NCBI GenBank assembly: GCA_019925105.1
Contig: JAHGAU010000021.1
Span: forward strand, 1 to 64,000
Source: Niebla homalea
Taxonomy: Eukaryota > Ascomycota > Lecanoromycetes > Lecanorales > Ramalinaceae
Direction of reading: 5' to 3'
DNA: 64,000 bases
Made by a program: the position numbers and the translations under genes. The notes beneath the pieces were generated by a model. It was not told the DNA's origin. It saw only the letters and a program-made list of their open reading frames with translations, and ran no database searches. Below are positions 41,200 through 55,210 of this stretch, piece by piece (the first letter of the stretch is position 1; each line of letters starts with the position of its first letter).

Positions 41200-42443
41200 A
41201 TTTAATAGCAATAGCATAAGATCGCAGTAATCATTATAATAAACGTATAAACGTTATTACTATAAGATCTCAGATTCAGATAATGCAGAAGACGCGACGA
41301 GCCCAGTAAACTCGATAAGATTCTCTCTATTAGTAACTTTATTACCGGTTATTATCACCGATAATATGCCTAGCCAGTAGTTAATAATCGATACGGTTTA
41401 ATGAAGCCGAGATTAAATTCGTCTTTTTTAATAGGTTAGACGACAATATCATAATAATACTCACCTTCAGTAACGAGTAATTTAAGCGACTCCTTAACCG
41501 GCTTACACTTAAATCTGTACCAGAAATCAAGAAGACCTTATAAGTTAAATTTACACCTTAAGAATACGACGTCTTCTCCTTTATCCGCCTTCTTACCGAC
41601 GATATAGATCTATAATACATTTATTAATACCTTTAAAATAAGGCTTAAGAATGGTATAAGTTACTTAGTAAAACAACAAAAGCCGGTATTAACACGAGTA
41701 TACGGCTTTAGATAAAAGAGCTTAAAAAGAGATTTAAATATATAGTGGGTAAAGCCTCTATAACACTTTAGTATAATACCCCGCATAACCTACCGTAAGA
41801 CATAAATAAGTCTTTACCACCCTCACCGTAAATTCCTCAGTAAATATAACTGTAGACGGTTCAGTAATAAGTACTTAAGCTACGGCGTATACCTGCAGCA
41901 CTAAGATTCAAGCGGGAAAAGGTAGACTATAAATATACCGGTCCATATACCATGCGTTATCTCATAAAGCCTAGCTTTAACACTATTAATACGATGTTAC
42001 TGTTATCCTTAGCAAGCCTGATATAGCTCCAATATTAGGCCTTTTGCGTATACACCACCTACTTCTGGAGCAACTCACGGTTACCCGGCCTTACCCCTGC
42101 TTTTACCATAACACGGATTATGGGTAATCCGTTAGTACCTTACCCGGCAATACCCCGGATATCACGGATTTAAGCGATTCAGCTTAATCGTAATACTTAA
42201 ATCCACAACTATTTCCCGGGTACGATTACGACAATTGCCCGGGCCGATTTTTTTTTCGAATTTTTCATTTTTCATTTTTCATTATTCACTATACGCTTCT
42301 TAGCAACAACCCCCTTATACCATCACCCCTGCGCATGCTCGGCGTTAAAATGGGCTTATATAAGGCTCCGGAACCTTTAATATATATACTTTTTGTTATT
42401 GTTGTTACTTATAGGGCATAAGCCTTTTTTATAAGTGGCAAAT

Positions 42444-42597
42444 TGTTAAGGACTTAGCAGAGTTAACTTATACCACGGAACGGGTTCTGTATTGTTTGGC
42501 ACCCGCACTCACTGTACATAGCTCACCACCATACACCTAGATAGTCGACAATCATACATATCACATACATTTTACCCTTTATACTGAGCACGCTACA
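42444..42597 (+). repeat. Right LTR of the nested element
   Basis: 154 bp, starting TGTTAAGGACTTAGCAGAGT and ending CACGCTACA. It is the same length as the left LTR without any insertion or deletion. Confidence 0.85.
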
Positions 42598-45500
42598 TAA
42601 ACTTTATAAATTTATTTTAATTCTAAATAATTTATATATATAAAGGTATTATGTATTAAAAGGTAAACGTTATTAATAAAGCCTTTAATTTAAACCTTTT
42701 ACTTTAGCTTAATAAGCTCCTTAATTAATAGACCGTTAAAGAATAAAAATAATATAAAAGAAATAAATAATTTTTAAAGAATCCCCGTTATAACGGGCTT
42801 TATTAAACTTATTTTTTATCTTAAATTAATCGACGTAACTCGGTTACTCAAAAAGCTCTTTATTTATTTAATTAAGAAGGGTAATATCCTTTTCTTCCTT
42901 AAGTTATATAGTAACCTTTAATAATTTATTTTATTAAAAATACTTATAATATTGAAAAAAAAAAGACTTATAATATACTTTTTCCCGTAACCTTATATTA
43001 TATATACGTTATTAATTATTCGTTTAAGGGCTATTTTTATTAATTAATTTTTCTTTATTTTTATTTATTAATCGGGGAAAAGTTTGTAATTCTTTATATA
43101 ATTATTAAGGATTTTCATTATTACCGTTTTTAAGGTTTTCCTTAATATATATAAAAGTATAATAGATTTATATAACTTTACTTTAAAATAATCCGGCTTA
43201 ATAAGCTTCTTAAGGATAATTATCTTTATTTTTTTAAACTTACGTAAATAATAACCGACGTTAAAATATACTTAAAAAAGGTAAATAAAAATATTTTTAA
43301 ACGGTAAGGTTATTATTATTAAGAATTTATTAAGAATTTTATTTAAACTTAAAGCTTTATTTTTTTTAAATTTATTTATTATTTTAATTATTATATTTTA
43401 TATTATTACCTTATTTATTAATACGGGATTGGGATACGTAATACTATTAATATCGTTTAAGTTAACTTCTAATAAAAAGGGGAAAAATGCTCCTTTAAGG
43501 GCTTTAATTTTACCGTTAAAGGTATCAAGTAATATATTATTTAATTTCTTAAAAAGCGGGAATTTAAGGATAAACTTTAATTTCTTACTTTATTTTTTAT
43601 TATATTTTATTAACTTTTAAATATTATAAAATACAATTATTAAGTTATATATTATAAATTAAATATATATTTATTTAATTTTCTTAATAGTTTTTTCTTT
43701 TTCTTTTTAAGTAACCTTTAATTATTTAAGTATTTTTTAATTTTTATACTTAAAAGCTTATTTAATTAACTTTTTTATTTTTATAATTATCGTTATATAT
43801 TTTTTATTTTAATAAGTTTTAACTTTTTAAAAAAGTTTTACTATTAAAATAATCTTATTAATTACCTTATTTAATACTTTTATTATTTATTTTATAAAAA
43901 GGTCGATCCGGTTTTTATTATTTAATTAAGGGAGGTCCGTAAATTATATTATTATTTCCTTTATTTTTATATAAACCTTTATTTTCTTAACCGTTTTTTA
44001 CGCTTTTTTTACCGGTAATAATAAGGTCGTATTAATGATTTAATTTAAAATTATTTATATCGGTATATAGTTTAAATTATATTTTAAGTTTTCTTATAGC
44101 TTATATATTATAATTACGTTAATAACCTTTTTATATTAAAGGTTAAATTAATCGTTATTTTAAACTTATAATTTTTCTACGTAATAGTCCCTTATAATAT
44201 TAATAATAAAAAATTAGCTTAAGCGGTAATTATTAATAGGTTATCCGATTTAACGTAATTTATTATATGTTTTTTTTCATTTTATATATAATAATATAAG
44301 TTAAAATTTTTAAATAATATATATTTATTTAAAGTAATTAAAACTTTTTTAAATAACGGTATTATAAAAAATCCTTTTTTATTAATTAATAATGGATTAT
44401 ACGTATTATAAATATTAATATCGTTTTTTAAGTTCCTTTCTTTTATAATACGGAATATATAAAGGTTTTTATTATAATAAATAATATTTTAATTATTTAT
44501 ATTAAACCATTTATTTATAAAGAAATATATTTTAATTATTTTATTCCCTTTAAAGGTTAAGTAAAACCCTTTTTTTAAATTAATAAATAAATATATATAT
44601 AAGTTATACGGTAATTTTTATATTATTATAACGTTAACGTTTTTAATTTCTTTAAACTTAAATATCGGTATTACCGTTTTAATTTTTTTATTATAAACGT
44701 TATATTATATTATTCTTAAAAGTATTAATATATTATATATTAACCTTTATAAAAACTCCCTTTTTTATATTTATTTAAATTACGGATTTCTTTTTAAAGT
44801 TAAACGTTTTTTAATTTAATACCTTCTTAATTATTATTAAAGACATAAGACGGCCGGCCTTTAAGGTTGGGATTATGAAAAGTTTTTTTTTCTTTATTTT
44901 ATTTATTATTATTATTTACTTTTTATTATTTAATTAATTAAACTTATATTTTAAGGTTACTTTTAATTAACCCGTTATATTAATTTTATACGTATTATAT
45001 TATTGGATTTTCGCGGTTATCCGGGTCTCCTTATATTTAATCTTTTTAACTTTTATTATATACTTAAAATCTTATATTAAGTATCCCTTTTTATTATATA
45101 TAACGTATTTAAATATACCCTTTATAAACCTTTTAATTATGAACTTTATATATCTATAGGTATTATAATCCTTAACGTAAACCGTATATTATATAATATT
45201 AAAATATTTTATAATAATATATTTATAACTTTAATATTTAAAATATTAATAAATATTAGCCGCTTTATTTTACGGTTAAGTTATTTTAAGAAATCTTTTT
45301 TTAATAATCCTATTATTTAAGACGTTATTATATATTCTCGTTAACGTTATACTTAATATAATAATAAAGTATTTCTTTATGTATCTTAAAGAATTAAATC
45401 TTTTTATTATTAATAGAAGCCTATAGTTAACGATTTTAAGCCTTAAATAAAAAACCGTATTTTCCCTTTTTATATTTTTTAACGTAACCTTTTTTTCGGC

Positions 45501-46655
45501 TTTTTTAAAATATAATAAATATATCTTATTTATTATAACGGTAAACGATTACCTTAAAATTTTAATTAATTTATATTTTCTTTTATTAATTTAAGTTTTA
45601 AATTTCTTTAAGCTTTCTTTCACTTTTAAAAACGTTATATTAAAGAGGATATCCTTACTTTATAATTTACGTATTACGATAATCTATTCTATTAATAGTT
45701 CCGTTATTATTTTAAAAGTTTTTATTAACTATAACGGATTTACTTTTATAACCGTATTTTTCTTTTTATTATTAAATAAACGGATTATTATTATCCTCGT
45801 TTTCCTTAATACGGCCGCTTTTTCCTGCGTTATCCTTTTATTTTTTACCGTAAGTATTTTTTTTATTATTTTTATCGTTTAATTCTTTTTTATTCAAAAG
45901 GCTACCGGTTTTATATTTTCGCTTTATATATTTAACTTTAAGTTATTATTTTTACTTTTTATTAACGTTTTTATTACCGCCTTTTAAAAGCTTTATACTT
46001 ATTCCGTTTTCTTTAATTTTAATTTTATTTTTATATAGAAGTCCCTTATACCTTTTAGTTTAATCCGTAGTATCGGTTAAGTTTTTAACGTAATATCCTT
46101 TTATTCCACCGTAAAGAGTCTTTTTAAGGCCTTTACCGTTTCTTTTACCGCCTTTTTACCCTTATTTACCGGGCGACGTACCGTCTCCGTTTTTTACCTT
46201 TAATCCCTTAAGGTTTTATCCTCTTTATTAATTTTATTTCCCCTTTATATACCGTTAATAATATTTTCACCGTAATCTTTTTACCTTTTCCCCCCGCTTA
46301 TATTCCTTACCGTTAATACCGTACCGGCCTTTTTATCCTTTTATTTACCTTTTATTTCCGTATTATTATTACGCGTTTTATATATTTTAATATACATGTT
46401 TTATTAACCTTAATTCCTTTACCTATTTTAAGCATTATTTAATTTATTATTATTATATTGCCCGTACGTATTGTCGCCGTTTCTATTAATATAGGTTACT
46501 TATTTATTTATTATTTTATTCTTAATTATTACGTTACTTCTACTTATCGTACTTAATACACTTTCTTTATTATTACGAAAGCTATACGTATACGTATCGT
46601 TTTGGACCTCTGGGGTCCCTTTGTTCGTCACCATTTTTCCTTTTTTCATTAATAT

Positions 46656-47768
46656 AATAACTTAAATAAACCTATAATATAAAGAAAGATACTCTTATTT
46701 AAGGATTAATTATTTAAGAAGTTAACTTAAGGATTTTTTAATTTAGGATAAATTAATTAATAAAATAACCTTAATAATACTTATAATTATAATTATAATT
46801 ATCTTAAATAACGGTTAACGATATCTTAAATAGTATATTTTATATTATCCGATATAAGTTATACGTATTTATATCTTATATTAAAAAAGTAATATAATTT
46901 TAGGGTAAATAACGATAAACGTTAATTAAACGTTACCTTAAATTAAGGATATTAAAGGTTAATTTATTAAGGATAATCTTTATTATTTTAAACGAAGGAT
47001 CAAAGACGAAGAAGAAAAAGATAAAAGGATAATAAAAAATAATAAGAGTAAGCGTTTTATCCGGGTAACGTAAGTAATTGCCCTTATAACGTATATATAT
47101 AACGGAAGGAACGGTATTTTCTATAATTAACGTAATATTCTATAGAGAGATTATTATTTTATTAAAGAAATTATATTATTAAACTATCTTAATAGACAGG
47201 AACACTATCTTTATTATCCGTAAGGTATAAAGTAATAAATAACGTTAATTATAACGAAAGACGTCGTCCGAGGTAATATTTTATAATATATATACTATAT
47301 ATCCTTCTCTTTTAATCGTTATAATTAATATCGTCGTTTAAACAGGGTTATAGCGAAACGTTTTAATATAGAGTAAAGTGGATGGCCGGCTAAATAATAT
47401 TTAAGATCATTAACGGACTAATAAAATAATAAATAATTAAATAATATCTGTTTAATTTCTGGATAAAGCAGCTATTATTATTAAATAATAAAATACCGTA
47501 AAGTAAGTAATAATTTATATAATAAATATATAATTAATAATATATTTATCCTGTGGATAAACGAGCTATTTAAGTAATTCTATACGTATACGTATATATC
47601 TATAGTAATATATCCATTACACCATAGGTGTCCCTAGGATAAGACCATTAAAATACCTAATTCTTTAGCAAAAATAATATATATTATTAACTTATTAACT
47701 TATTATTTCGTTTTTATAATATATAATAAGCTTTTTAATTATATTAAAATATAAAATAATTATCTATA
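46656..47768. other. Unassigned AT-rich stretch between LINEs F and G
   Basis: Continuation of the segment split by LINE F. It is RIP-type except for a short island at about 47,610-47,690 (around TCCATTACACCATAGG), which keeps CpA and TpG and is probably unique DNA. No gene is recognisable. Confidence 0.5.
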
Positions 47769-47782
47769 ATATAAATAAGTTA

Positions 47783-50700
47783 ATTGATTTAATTGATTGA
47801 TTGATTTATACTACGGATCTAGTTAAGTTAATTCCGGCGTTCCTTAATATGCGGCCTTTTAGCCTTATTAATAACCGTAAAAACCTAATACTTATAACGT
47901 TAAAGTAAAAACCGGCGTTTATTAGGTTTCTACTTTTTATCCTTTAAAATAAAGGATATTAACGGCCGTTTAAAGAGTAATAATCTATTTATATATTTCC
48001 TATATTTTAATTTCTTTAAGAAAATCCATAATATTACGATTATATCTTTATAGGGATTATTTTTAAGTTCATTATTTTTTTATTCCTTTATATATTTATA
48101 TTATTTTAATCTTACGTAATACCTTTAAATATCCTTATTAATACTTACGTATTTAATATATATCCCTTTTATATTATTATCGCCGTTAACTTTTTTAAAA
48201 ACTTTTAATAAATATTTATTATTATATTTTTACGGTTATAAAAGATACTTTCTGGTTTATATAATTAACGTAACCGGTTTCCGTTTCTTTTTTTTTTTTT
48301 TTAATTAATAATAAACCTTTTTTATAAAATCTTTAATAATCTTATTTATTTCTATAATAAAATTAAATTATAATAATAATCCGGTAAATATTATAAATTT
48401 AACGGTTATTCAAATATTTCGCTTTATAAATAATATTTAACGGTAATTATAAAAATTAATTTTTATTATAAGTTTTAATTTAATTTCTATAAATAAAAAA
48501 TAAAAAATAAGGATATATATAGCGTTTTATTTTCTTTATTTATACTTATATCCGGCGTTTATCCGACCTCCGGTATATATAATAAATAGGAAATAAGTTA
48601 AATTGTTCTTACCCGTTTAAAGTTAAATTATTAATATATTATTACTTTTCTTTATAATATTATAACGGCGGAAATACTTATTAATAATCTTTTTATCATT
48701 AAGAATTAAATAATAATAACCTTAAATTATAAAGTCTTTATATTTTTATTAACGTTTAATTTACTTTATTATAATTTATAAAATAATCGTTATAATTTTT
48801 ATTCTTTAAATCTTTTTAATTTCGGCTTTTTTTACGTTTAACGGAAATTTATATACGTTTAAATTAATTTCCGGGATATTAATAAAATTAACCTTTTTTT
48901 TTTACTTATTTTTATTTCATTTTAATAGGAGAAAAGATAAGTATTTTTAGTTTATTTTTTTTAATCTAAGGTTTATTAAGATTTTAACGGATCCGTTTAT
49001 TTCTTATTATCGTAATTAAGTATATATATTTTTTTAACTTTACTTAAGCGATTATTTAATTTATTAAAACTTTAATTAACGGTATAAAGACCTTAAATTT
49101 TAATACCGGGATAAGGATTACTTTATAATTATTATTAATTATTCTTAAATATTAGTTTTAGATTTTTTATAATATTTAAATAAACTCTTTTTTATATTCC
49201 GGAGTACCCTTAAGTATATATTAAATAGCCGTAATATATATTACAGTTAACTTGATTACGGTTTAATAAATAGTCCGGGCCTTTTATAACGTAACTTTTT
49301 ATATTAATACGGTAAAATAAATAAAGCCCCTTTTTTATAAAGTTATCTTCTTTTAAACTTTTCTTATATAATCCTTTTAATTAAGCTTTTTATTAATTTA
49401 AAGGTTAAGGACTTTAATATTAATATTTAATTTTATTATAACTTTATTTAAGTTTATTATAGTTATTATATTATATAACTTTAAGCTTTTAATTATATAA
49501 ATAAGTTTGTATTTATATAATATAAATTAAATTCCGTAAGTTTTTATTTATTAAAAATAAATTTTATAAGCTTATTTTAATTTTAGATAATTTATATGTA
49601 TAAAAATATTTTAAATTAAAAGGTAAACGTTATTAATAAAGTTTTTAACTTAAACCTTTTATTTTAACTTAATAAGTTTTTTAATTTATAAACCGTTAAA
49701 GAATAAAAATAATATAAAAAAGATAAATAATCTTTAAAGAATCCCCGTTATAACGGGCTTTATTAAGTTTATTTTTTATTTTAAGTTAATTTACGTAACT
49801 TAATTACTTAAGAAATTTTTTATTTATTTAATTAAAAATAATAATATCCTTTTCTTCCTTAAGTTATATAATAACTTTTAATAATTTATTTTATTAAAAA
49901 TATTTATAATATTAAAAAAAAGAAAACTTATAATATATTTCTTCTTATAGTTTTATACCGTATATATACCGTTAATTAATCCTTTAAGGGTTATTTTTAT
50001 TAACCGATTTTTCTTTATTCCTATTTATTAATCGGGAAGAAGTCCGTAATTCTTTATATAATTATTAAGGATCTTTATTATTATTATTTTTAAGGTTTTC
50101 CTTAACGTATAAAAGAATATAATAAATTTATAAAACTTTACTTTAAAATTATCCGGCTTAATAAGCTTTTTAAAAATAATCGTTTTTACCTCCTTAAATT
50201 TACGTAATTAACAACCGATATTAAGGTATACTTAAAAAAAAACCTTCTTAAACGATAAAGTTATTATTAATAAAACTTTATTAAAAATTTTATTTAATCC
50301 CGGGGCTTTATCCTTCTTTAATTTATTAATCGCTTTAATTATTATATCTTATATTATTACCTTATTTATTAATACGGGGTTAAGGTATATAATATTATTA
50401 ATATCGTTTAAGTTAACTTTTAACGGAGGGGGGAAAAACGTTCCTTTAAGGGCCTTAATTTTACCGTTAAAGGTATTAATTAATATATTATCGGATTTCT
50501 TAAAAGATAAGAATTTAAGGATAAACTTTAATTTCTTACTTTATTTTTTATTATATTTTATTAACTTTTAAATACCCCGAGGTAAAACCGTTAAATTATA
50601 TATTATAAATTGAAAATATATTTATTGAACTTTTTTAATAATTTTTTCTTTTTCTTTTTAAATAATTTTTAATTAATTAAGTATCTTTTAATTCCTATAT

Positions 50701-53589
50701 TTAAAAGCTTGTTTAATTAACTTTTTTACTTTTAGGGTTATAATTATATATCCTTTATTTTAATAAATTTTAACTTTTTAAGAGGGTTTTATTAACGGGA
50801 TTATTTGATTAATTATTTTATTTAATATTTTTATTACTTACTTTATAAAAAAATTAATCTAATTTTCATTATTTAATTAAGGGAAGTCCATAGATTATAT
50901 TATTATTTCCTCTGCTTTTATATAAACTTTTATTTCCTTAATTATTTTTTACGCTTTTTTTACTGATGGTAATAAGGTTATATTAACGGTTTAATTTAAA
51001 ATTATCTATATGGGTATATAATCTGAGTTATATTTTAAGTCTTTTTATAGCCCGTATATAATAACCGTATTAACGATACCTTTTAAATTAAACGTTAGGT
51101 TAATCGTAATCCTAAATTTTTAACCTTTTTATATTATAATCCCTTTTAACGTTAATAATATAAAGACGGATTAAGTAATAGTTATTAATAATTCTTTAAA
51201 TTTAACGTAATTAATTATATGTTTTTTTTATTTTATTTATCATAATAAAGATTAAAGTCTTTTATTAAGAAATATTTACCGGATATAATCATAATATCCT
51301 TAAGTAATAAACTTATAAAGGGCTTTTTTTTATTAACCGGCGGCGGATTATACGCGTTATAAATATTTAAGTTTCCCTTAATATTTCTTTCTCGTATAAT
51401 TTAAAACGTATATAAATTCCCTCCGTAATAAATAACGTTTTAATTATTTATATTTAACCTTTTATTTATAAAAAAATATATCTATATTATTTTATTTCCT
51501 TTAAAAGTTAAATAAAAATTATTTCCCGGGTTAATTAAAAAATATATATACGGATTATACGGCGGCTTCTATATCGTTATAATATTAATATTTTTTATTT
51601 TTTTAAATTTAAATATTAATATTATAACTTTAACTACTTTTTTATATACGTTATATTATATTATTTTTAAAAGTATAAACGTATTATATATTAGCTTTTA
51701 TTAAGTTCTCCCTATTAACTTTTATTTATATAAACGGTTTTTTTTTTAAGGCTAAGCGTTATTGATTCCGGTTTTCTTATTATAATAATTATCCCGGTCA
51801 GGCGGCCGGCCTTAAGGGTTAATATTACTATAAGTTTTCTTTTTTTTACGCTATTAATTATTATATTTTTTTTAATGGGCTTTATTTACGTTTTAAGATC
51901 GTTTTTAATTATTTTACCGGTTTAAATTTATATAAATTATAACGTTAAACCTTAACCGCTATCTTAATTTCCTTACGTTAAGTCTCCTTAACCCTTATTA
52001 TATACCGTAAGCTTTACGCTAAGTAATTATTATTTCTATATACCGCGTATTTTAACATATTCTTTACCAGGCTTTTTACTATTAAGCCCGCGTATTTATA
52101 TATATTATACCCTCCGGTATATATTATATACTTTATATTATTAAGGTACCTTATAATAATATATTTATACCCTTAATTCTTAAAATATTAATAAATATCC
52201 GCCGTTTAGTTTTATAACTTTATTAATTTAAGGGACTTAGCCTTTATTACCTCCTTATTAAGGATATTATTATATATTCTTATTAACGTTACGCTTAAAA
52301 TAACCGTAAAGTACCTTTTTATCCGGTTAAGGGTATCTGGCTTTTTTATTACGGAAGGAAAACTATAATTAATGATTTCTAGCCCGGGATAAAGGACCGT
52401 ATTCTCTTTTTTTATCCGTTTTAAGGTGGTTTCCTTTTCCTTTTTTATAAACCTTATTAAATATATCCTGTTTATTATAATAATAAACGATTACCTTAAT
52501 ATTTTTATTATTTTATATTTTTTTTTACCGGTTTATTTTTTCGATTTCTTAAGCTTTTCTTTTACCTTTAATAAAGCTATATTAAGGAGGATATCCTTAT
52601 TTTATAATTTATGTATTACGATAATCTACTTTATTAATAACTTTTCCGTTATTTTAAACGTTTTTATTAATTATAAAGGGTTTATTTTTATAATTATATT
52701 CCTTTTTTCTTTATCCGATAATTATATAATTATTATTTTCGTCTTTTTTAATACCGCCGTTTTCTCGTTAATCCCCACTTTTTTTACCGTTAATATGAAT
52801 GTTATTTTTATAGCCCTTATTATTTAGCTTATTTTTACCCCTATTTATAAAACTTTTCCCGTTACTCCTTTATTTTATATATAATTTCCTTAATTCCCCT
52901 TGCCTTTTTTTACCGGTACCTTTATTATTACCTTTTAAGCTTTATATAGTTTTTTTAAATCCTTTAATCCCGCCCCCGCTTTTACGTAAAAGTCTTTTAT
53001 CCCCTATAGCTTAATCTATAATATTAATTAGGTTTTTAATATAATATCCTTTTATTTTATTATAAGGAAATCTTTTAACGCTTTTATTATTTTTTCCCTT
53101 ATTATATTCTTTCCGTATATTTAACGGTTACCCTTTTTTAAAGCTTATCCTTAATTATTTAATATTTCTTTATCCTTACCCGGCTTTCTTTTAGTATATA
53201 TATATTTAATAAAAATTTTTCTGCCCCCGTTTATTTTTTATTTATCGTTACGTATTATTCCCGTCTCCTTTATCCTTTATTTACCTTTTATAACTATATT
53301 ACTTTTATGCGTTATATATATTTTTTTACGCGTATCTTATTAACTATAAACTTTTTATTTAATTTAAAAGTTCTTTATTATATAGTTATTACGTTATCCG
53401 TATGAATTATTACTATTTCCGTTAATAAGGGCCGTTTACCTTTTTACCTTTTTTACCTCCATTATTACTCCGCTTCCGCTTATCGTATTTAAGGTATTTA
53501 CTTTATTGTTACTTAAGCTATATACGCGTGTATCGTTTTGAACCTCTGGGGTCCCGTTGTTCGTCGCCATCAAAGCTTTTTTCCCCTTC
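47783..53589 (-). mobile_element. LINE copy G, full length, RIP-inactivated
   Basis: Antisense copy of 5,807 bp with the 14 bp target duplication ATATAAATAAGTTA at 47769-47782 and 53590-53603. The ORF1 ATG is at 53570 (M-A-T-N-N-G-T-P-E-V-Q-N-D), 19 bp from the element end. The reversed tail (ATTGATTGATTG) is at 47790-47805. RIP has removed so many C and G residues that the opposite strand holds a spurious 133-codon open frame (52426-52827). Confidence 0.9.
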
Positions 53590-53603
53590 ATATAAATAAG
53601 TTA

Positions 53604-54782
53604 TTTAAAAGAAAAAGCTTATTTAAGGATTGAATATAACGTATATTAAGTTAATTAAATACTATAATAAAACTTAAAGCTTAATTAACTCACTTTATAA
53701 ATAAGCAGCTTTATTACTTTTATAAAATAACAATATGGTTTTTAAGGGTTAAGATTAATATATAATAATAAGTATAACCTTTTAAGCGGAAGTTTATTAA
53801 GTTACCTTTTATAAGACTTTTAATAAGTATGTTTTACGCTTTAATCTCGATTTATTAATAAATTATTCATTTTTAAATAAACAAATCTAGATTATAAAGG
53901 ACTTAAATATTTTGTTATATGAAAAAAGGTTATTAAATAATCTGATTATTAATAAAATTAAATTATATGAGAATAATAGTAAATTTATATTTATCATTAT
54001 ATTTATTAAACTTATTAAAGTAAAAGAACGTTAGTATTTAAAATAAATAATAAAATCTTAACTTAATAAAAATATTTATTTTATAAGTTACTTATTTTAT
54101 TACGGGTAACTTAAAATATTCTTTATAATATTTCCGCTGGTATTAGATATAAATATTCCTTTTTTATTATTAAGTGATATTATAAGAATTAAAGATACTT
54201 CATCCCTTTAATTTCCGGGTCAAAATATTAATCTATTATTATAAATGAAGAAAAAACGAGTTAAACTAATTATATATAAACTTTAAAATAAATGATAATA
54301 ATTTTAAGGATTAAAAAAATAAAAAATAAAAGAAATAAATATATAACGTAAATATAATTACGAAATATATTAACGATAACAATAATAATAACAATAACAA
54401 TAATAATAAGGATAATAAGGATAACAATCTAAAGGATATCTTATAGATATATATGATATTATGCTTTATTTTAAATAACGTTAACTTTTTAACTTATAAC
54501 TCCCCGGACCAATAAAAAACGGTATTTTAAATAGATTTAAATAATTTAACTTCAAAAAAAATATCCCCCTTTAAGCTTAAAATATATTTAATTTCAAAAC
54601 GGATCTATTTTTATTAACCTTTCTAGGTATAACTTAAATTAATAAGCTTAAAAAATAAGGTATATAAGTTAAATATTAATAAGAAATTAATTATAAAAAT
54701 TTTTAAAATAATATTACTTAAGCTTTTTCATAACGTCATAGTGAAGCTATATAATAAATTAAACTTGTAATATTATAACTTT
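53604..54782. other. Unassigned AT-rich stretch with an AAT/AAC microsatellite
   Basis: AT-rich but partly retaining CpA. At about 54370-54425 there is a microsatellite of AAT, AAC and AAGGAT units. No coding sequence, element end or RNA gene is seen. Confidence 0.5.
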
Positions 54783-54785
54783 CTG

Positions 54786-55210
54786 GATTTTTTTAGGATT
54801 ATTTTTAGGATTATTTTTAGGATTATTCTTAGGATTATTTTTAGGATTATTCTTAGGATTATTTTTAGGTTATTTTTAGGATTATTTTTAGGATTATTTT
54901 TAGGATTATTTTTAGGATTATTTTTAGGATTATTTCTAGGATTATTTTTAGGATTATTTTTAGGATTATTCTTATAATTATTTTTATAATGATTTTTAGG
55001 ATTATTCTTATAATTATTTTTAGGATTGTTCTTATAATTATTTTTATAATTAGTCTTATAATTATTTTTATGATTATTTTTATAATTCTTCTTATAATTG
55101 TGCTTATAGTTATGCTTATAATTATTCTTATAATTATGCTTATAATTATTCTTATAATTATTTTTATAATTATTCTTATAATTGTTTTTATAATTATTCT
55201 TATAATTATT
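54786..55210. repeat. 12 bp minisatellite (AGGATTATTTTT)n
   Basis: About 35 head-to-tail copies of a 12 bp unit. The left half is mainly AGGATTATTTTT; from about 54,970 rightwards the unit shifts to ATAATTATTYTT, a gradient of G-to-A change along the array. Because 12 is a multiple of 3, it yields an artificial Ile-rich open frame (54989-55264) that should not be annotated as a gene. Confidence 0.9.

Larger units (their letters stand above)
41046..42597 (+). mobile_element. Short LTR retroelement nested in LINE F
   Basis: Insertion of 1,552 bp flanked by the 5 bp target duplication TAAAC (41041-41045 and 42598-42602). It has 154 bp direct LTRs that start TGTTA and end CA before mutation. The internal part (41200-42443) is too short for a polymerase, so the element is non-autonomous, in the size range of TRIMs or deletion derivatives. 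It keeps many CpA and TpG and is clearly less mutated than the LINE around it. A short perfect hairpin, CGGATTA-TGGG-TAATCCG, lies at 42114-42131. No primer binding site or polypurine tract could be assigned with confidence, and strand is arbitrary. Confidence 0.85.
39263..46640 (-). mobile_element. LINE copy F, full length, split by an LTR element
   Basis: Antisense full-length copy. The reversed tail ATTGATTGATTGATTG begins at 39263 and the ORF1 ATG is at 46634 (M-V-T-N-K-G-T-P-E-V-Q-N-D). Only 6 bp separate the ATG from the element end at 46640. The target duplication TTTTTTCATTArTAT lies at 39248-39262 and 46641-46655, with one G/A difference. Removing the nested LTR element (41046-42597) and its 5 bp duplication leaves about 5.8 kb, the same length as the other copies. 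All reading frames are broken. Confidence 0.9.

Noticed and set aside
52426..52827. 133-codon open frame rich in Ile and Phe
   Set aside because: Antisense to LINE G and explained by RIP base composition. Its hydrophobicity comes from AT-rich codons, not from a real membrane protein.
54786..54985. Telomere-like array because of repeated TTAGG
   Set aside because: The period is 12 bp (TTAGGA TTATTT). The second hexamer cannot come from TTAGGG by G-to-A change alone, and the array is flanked by other sequence on both sides.
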